64,000 nt of DNA from Lycium barbarum (taxonomy: Eukaryota > Streptophyta > Magnoliopsida > Solanales > Solanaceae): positions 48,222,074 through 48,286,073 of the forward strand of contig NC_083339.1 in NCBI RefSeq assembly GCF_019175385.1, read 5' to 3'. Both the position numbers and the translations under genes were made by a program. Shown here piece after piece: positions 59,214-64,000 of this stretch (the stretch's first letter is position 1; each line of letters starts with the position of its first letter). The notes under the pieces are model-generated. The model did not search any database, was not told the DNA's origin, and was given only the letters and a program-made list of their open reading frames with translations.

Positions 59214-61499
59214 TGTTATACCCCGTATTTTTTTTGCATATTCGGAAAACTCGAAATAATTACGATTTGTAAGGAATAAGGCCATATGTGGATTTGAACT
59301 TATATATGTATGTTGTTCATGGAAAAATATTAGTGTGGAAATCCGGAGGAAGGCCAAGGACAAATTTGGAATTTTGGAAACTTGTTTCATGAATTACAAA
59401 ATTTAGCCAACAATTGGGCTCAAAAAGAAAAAAAAATTGAAGGCCCAATCCACATAAGGTGGACGGCCATGGTCCATAGATTAGCCAAGCCCATGAATTA
59501 ATTAGGCATGTGATGATCATGTGCCTAATTAATATAAGAAGCCTTGAATCATCTAGAGAATTCAAGAAAGCAAAGTAAAAATCAAGAACAAAAACAAGGG
59601 AGAAAAACGGCCAAGAAAGAAAGAAAAGAAAAAGAAAGAAAATTTTTCCAAGCCTTCAACTTTGATTCAAGGATTATAATTTTCTTGGATTCTTGTCAAG
59701 TTCAAGATTCTCTACAAAGTGGTACAATTGTTTTGGCAAGAAACTATCTTTGGGGGCAAGGAGAATTTGTTGGAAAAAGGTAAGAATCTTATGTTCTTTT
59801 CATGTTATGAAGGTTTGTCTATGTTGTAGTATGTAGAAATGAGTAGAAATTATGGAAACATGAAAGTTGCAAAGTGGGCATGCATGTATATTTGTGGCCG
59901 TGTATGTGTATTTTTATGTAGTTAAGGTGAGTTGAATTTTATGTTGTATTCTAGTTGTAGTTATGGTGGAATTTATATTGGAAATGAAAGTTAAATGAAT
60001 TTAACGGAACTTGGAGAAAGTAGGTGTTGGTCGTGTGGTATGGAGTTGAGATGAAAATGAATTGATTTTGTTTGATATGTTAATTGTGTTGTTATGGCTT
60101 TGTGAAGTAGATGGAAGAATAATGGGTTAAGCTAACATGAAGAATTTGTTGTTAAGTTATTGTCGGAAAGTATGTCGTTTTAGTATGATCTTATGAAATT
60201 AAGAAAATGAAGTGGTTAAGGTGCAAATTATGATTAATGTTGATGAACTTGGAAGATGGAAATGTGTTATGAACTTGTATGTTAAAGATTAGGAGAATTG
60301 GATAACTTATGGCTTTGATGGAAAGTTTGCATGTTTTGTATATCTTGTGTATATCTTGTGTAGATATTGTAGAAATGTTATGATATGCTTCCGAATGGTA
60401 TTGTAATGACCTTGATTAATAATGAAGGTGAAAATATTGAGATGGAGTTGGAAATGCGAAGTTCGAAATGAGAGTTATTGTACTATGTTGGAAGGAGGAC
60501 TAATTAGTCTATATTGTGTTTTGTAGTTGTTGTTGGTATTGTTGTTGGGTTGGTTGTTGCTATCCTGAGCCGAGTTGTATTCTCGGGGTGCCGCATTTAT
60601 AGGGGAAGTGCTGCCGAAATTTCGGTAGGCAAGCATTGGTTAAGATTGAAATTTTAAGTCTCATGAATAGTAACTGGTAAATGTGACCATTTGCAGTTCT
60701 GGACGAAACGGGAATTGAGATTGGACGAACGTAAGGCACGACTAAGGTATGTAAAGTTTCTCCCTTCATTCTTAGGCATGTTCTAAACGTAATAGGCTCA
60801 GTCGCGAGCCTTAGATATGACTCAGTCTCTCGAAATCCGAGATTGAAATTGGCCTCATTTCATTCAGTAAGATTGAATTAGTTTCCTTACAAATTGTCGT
60901 CAAAATGACTTATGTGTATGAAACCTTCCCAATTGAAGTCGAATGGTTCCAAAACTCTCATAAATGACTCTATAAGGTCTATGATTCATAACTTGAGTTC
61001 ACCACCTCGATTGACTCGAGGTGGGCCCGCAGATTCCGAGACCTCCTACTATTGCTTTATTTGTCTTATATCTATACAGTGCTTAAAAGAAACTTTGGAT
61101 TTTTGTTCCGTTTATCAAATAATAAATGTGCAGAATCTGTATTATACTTTGATACGTGCTATGATTCTAGAAACATGATTTGATATGATGAATCGTGCCA
61201 TCCCCAAAAAGGGCATACATGTACACTATGACTAACGTCCGACTCCTTTGAAATGATTTGTTACTTGAAATGTTCTAATGGTTAAAAAAAAAAAAAAAAG
61301 ACCATCCTAACTATTCCTTTACACTTTGTGGTATATTTGTTGTGTACGAATAATCTCAGAAGTTCTGCCTTGACATAATCCGTCGCAATTTACGAAAAGC
61401 ACATCCTATGACTTATTGTTTGGTTTGTCTATTGAGTCTGGATTTATATGCATATGTTTTTGCATCACTCTGTTCGTGCTAGTCACAGTATGTCTTTTC

Positions 61500-61755
61500 A
61501 CTGAGCCCGGGCCGGGACATGATCTCGTGCGCACTCCTCTGCATTACTCACCGAGTCCCTCGTACTTGCGGGCCAGGACACGTTATTTGTATATGTTTAT
61601 GATATGATGATACGGGGATGGCGGCCAGGATGGCACATGATGATTATCCACCGAGACCCGCAGTAGAGGGCCGGGACACGTTATGTATACACAGTATATG
61701 ATTCTGACATGCATGATTTCACCACCGAGTCCCTTAACAAAGGGCCGGGACACGC
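61500..61755. repeat. GC-rich repeats in solo LTR F
   Basis: Four spaced units of CCGAGTCCC...GGGCCGGGACACGTTAT type with 65-95-bp spacing. Each unit can pair with itself (GTCCC...GGGAC). They sit where the GAGCCTTG/GGCCGGGTAT repeats sit in A. Confidence 0.75.
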
Positions 61756-62038
61756 TATTTGCATATACGATACATGTGTTTATATGATGTTATATGATTT
61801 AGCATGCATCATCTATGCTTTGACATTACTTTTCTGAGGTCTCGGATAAGGTATTAACCTTTTGTACTTCGGACTCTGACTATAGCTCCGTCTGTTTTAT
61901 TTCTGGATCTTCGACTTCGAGTATGATTCTGCTACCTATATCTTTGTACCTCCGGCTCTGACTGTGGTTTTGATAGTTATAATTCTGTACTCCTGTTCTT
62001 GACTATGATTTATTTGTTACAATTCCGCTTTACATACT

Positions 62039-62094
62039 CGGTACATTTTCCGTACTGACCCCCTGTTCTTCGGGGGCTGCGCTACATGCCCGCA
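62039..62094 (+). other. Double-hairpin module, solo LTR F
   Basis: CGGTAC/GTACTG (62039-62044, 62052-62057, one G.U) then CCCCC (62059-62063) and GGGGG (62072-62076). The tail ACATGCCCGCAGGTACA begins at 62084. Confidence 0.72.
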
Positions 62095-62557
62095 GGTACA
62101 GACGCTCCTTTTGATACGCCACCAGCTTAGGACACCTGTTCCGCTACTTGGGAGTGCTCCTGTTGATTCAGAGCTTATATTTTGGTATATATCTTCTGTT
62201 GTTTTCATCTTCTGTACATATGGTCATTTGGGGTACGGCGGGGCCCTGTCCCGTCATATGATTCCGTTATGTCTGTTAGAGGCTTGTAGACATGTTTGTG
62301 GGTTGTGGATTGCCACAGTTCTGGTAGGTATGTGTGAGACTGCGATTTATGTGACCCGGCTTGCTATGATCGCCTTAACGGCCTATGTATAAGTCTGTGT
62401 ATGTATGTATTTTCGCGCGATGTATTCTATATCCGTATGAATTTGTGTTTGTCTTATTTGATTAGTTGATTTGTATGCTAACTCTGTCAGGTAGGTACGT
62501 ACGGGTGTCCAGTTAGGACACCAATCGTGGCCCACGGGGTTGGGTCGTGACAAGATC

Positions 62558-63876
62558 ATGACACATCTTTGTTGCGCCTGGGTGAATAGAATACTGAGAA
62601 TAATGAGCTTCTTCTAGAATCCGACGACGTAGTTCTACAACATTCGGAACACATAGCCTATCTCGGTACCTAAGAACTCCATCTGTAGAAATTTCAAACG
62701 GCGACTTCTCTTTCTCATGAAATGTATCCCTATAGTAGCTCAACTGAGGATCTTCGTATTGGCGCTCTTTCACCTCAATGTCTAAGGATGAAATAGTTAG
62801 ATTGTGAATACCAATTCCTGTATTACCTGAATCAATTAAACGAACTCCGAGGCTGGCTAGCTGGTGGAGCTCACGAATTAATTCTTTCTTCTCCGGAGGA
62901 ACCTCACATAGACTACGCATTGATTTGCGGCTAAGCGCATCAGCTACTACATTCGCTTTTCTAGGATGATAGAAAATACTCACATCATAATCTTTCAATA
63001 GCTCAAACCACCACCTCTGCCGAAGATTCAACTCCTTCAGCTTGAAAATATATTGGAGACTCTTGTGATTTGTATAAATATCCACATGTAAACCATACAA
63101 ATAATGTCTCCACATTTTTAGTACATGAATAACCGCAGGAAATTCAAGATAATGAGTTGGGTAATTCTTTTCATGTTTCCACAACTGCCTTGAAGCATAG
63201 GCAATGACTTTACCGTGCTGCATCAACACACAGCCTAACTTAACACTAGAGGCATCGCAATACACAACATATCCATCTGGCCCTACTAGGAGTGTCAGGA
63301 CTGGAGTTGAGGTTAATCTATCCTTCAATTCCTGGAAACTGCATTCACAAGCATTAGTCCATTGACTTTTGGTTGACTTCTGAGTTAGCTTCATTAATGG
63401 TGATGAAATAGAGGAAAACCCTTCCACAAATCTTCTATAGTAACCTGCCAATCCCAGAAAACTACGGACTTCTGTAGGCGTTGTAGGCCTTGGCCAAGTC
63501 TTCACAACCTCTATTTTCTGAAAGTCAACTCGAATGCCATCAGCTGAAATTATATGGCCCAAAAATGTCACAAAATTCAGCCAAAACTCGCATTTCGAGA
63601 ATTTAGCATACAATTCACGGGTCCGAAGAATCCCAAGGACAATATGCAAATGGTCTGCATGCTCAGATTCTGTCAGAAAGTATACCAGAATATCATCAAT
63701 GAACACGATCACGAACAGATCTAAGAGAGGCCTGAATACATTATTCATCCAATTCATAAACACCGCCGGAGCATTAGTCAGCCCAAATGGCATTACCCGA
63801 AATTCATAATGCCATATCTCATTCTGAAAGCAGTTTTAGGAATATCTTCTTCTCTAACCCTCACTTAATGATAACC
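62558..63876 (-). pseudogene. Element D RT and RNase H
   Basis: Minus-strand, open from 63793 down to the solo LTR. Order: [21 protein letters not shown] (catalytic Asp pair present), [15 protein letters not shown], RNase H with [17 protein letters not shown] and YTNHKSL (the usual Asp of YTDHKS is Asn), then the integrase N-terminus with YSIHPGATK, where F is inserted. Upstream, a 1-base deletion near 63812 and a TAA near 63865 (Gln of GYHQVR). The first catalytic Asp block would be beyond 63877, outside view. The last ten codons of this open frame, from 62551 downward, belong to LTR F. Confidence 0.93.
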
Positions 63877-64000
63877 TGTTACACCTCGGAAAAATTTTCC
63901 GTGAGTCTACAATGAATAGATCAACGAAGGGTACAAGTGTGCGGTGTTTTACTAAGTAGGGAATGACGATTCATGAATTTTTGGAATTTAGAAAGTTGTA
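63877..64000 (+). repeat. Start of another LTR (G), truncated by the window
   Basis: TGTTACACCTCGGAAAAATT resembles the LTR starts of B and A. It interrupts D's RT directly after GYH. The preceding bases TAACC (63872-63876) would be its target duplication. The rest is outside the window. Confidence 0.75.

Larger units (their letters stand above)
59214..62552 (+). mobile_element. Solo LTR F
   Basis: TGTTATACCCCGT...GGGTCGTGACA, 3339 bp, flanked by an exact 5-bp target duplication AGATC (59209-59213 and 62553-62557) inside D's integrase. It has no primer site, gag, pol or polypurine tract, so it is the product of recombination between two LTRs. Donor-like AAAAAG|GTAAGA at 59780, CCGAGTCCC/GGGCCGGGACACG repeats 61500-61755, A run at 61286-61300, double hairpin 62039-62094. 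Confidence 0.94.
42124..63876 (-). mobile_element. Element D: reverse-oriented Ty3/gypsy (Tekay-type) retrotransposon, continues beyond the window
   Basis: Minus-strand element. Its 3' LTR (42124-57775) is interrupted by a CACTA transposon. Its polypurine tract lies at 57776-57788 and pol at 58009-63876 is interrupted by solo LTR F. It is interrupted again at 63877 by LTR G, so its RT N-terminus, protease, gag and 5' LTR are not seen. LTR length without the CACTA is about 2.44 kb, and parts of its U3 match B, so B and D are related families. Confidence 0.9.

Overview
This window looks like plant heterochromatin: a dense stack of nested transposable elements with no recognisable host gene. The families point to a flowering plant, probably Solanaceae: Ty3/gypsy chromoviruses of Tekay/Del type primed by initiator tRNA-Met, En/Spm (CACTA) DNA transposons and a tRNA-derived SINE. 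The species is inference; the element classes are read directly from the sequence.

Left half (1-37290). An anonymous GT-rich host was split by retrotransposon A (439-35678; target duplication TTTGA on both sides). A carries gag-pol in two pieces (3132-5339 and 30237-32954). The pieces are separated by a truncated CACTA-like element (5340-7581) holding a SINE (about 6890-7128, minus strand), followed by retrotransposon B (7587-30231; duplication ATTCT). B has LTRs of about 2.45 kb and a nearly complete but stop-ridden gag-pol (22780-27575). Near its end, B's 5' LTR is interrupted by element C (10025-22548, minus strand). C is a non-autonomous retroelement in a tandem LTR-internal-LTR-internal-LTR form: three LTRs of about 3.35 kb and two 1.24-kb internal domains without gag or pol.

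Right half (37291-64000). A partial LTR (H) is cut by retrotransposon E (from 39069: 1.4-kb LTR, primer site, gag). E is cut in turn by reverse-oriented retrotransposon D (from 42124). D's LTR contains a 13.2-kb CACTA element (42832-56042; target duplication CGC) with decayed TNP2-type transposase and Transposase_24-type genes. D's pol (58009-63876, minus strand) is split by a solo LTR, F (59214-62552; duplication AGATC), and ends at the start of LTR G (63877 to window end).

The elements are inactive by sequence, with many nonsense codons, frameshifts and catalytic-residue losses. Several cis structures nevertheless recur across otherwise divergent LTR families: (1) a pair of adjacent hairpins about 410-520 nt before the LTR 3' end, the second with a covarying stem; (2) a GT donor-like site after the TATA box, paired in A, B and E with a TTTCAG acceptor just before the gag start, which would splice the primer site and hairpins out of gag mRNA; (3) a hairpin about 65-75 nt after the primer site, with an 8-nt loop that is GTGCAC-bearing in two families; (4) a hairpin just upstream of the polypurine tract; (5) clusters of TTATACGGWCCGTATAA inverted repeats upstream of the TATA box. 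Together they suggest a shared cis-RNA programme in these chromoviruses, and they are the most interesting signal here.
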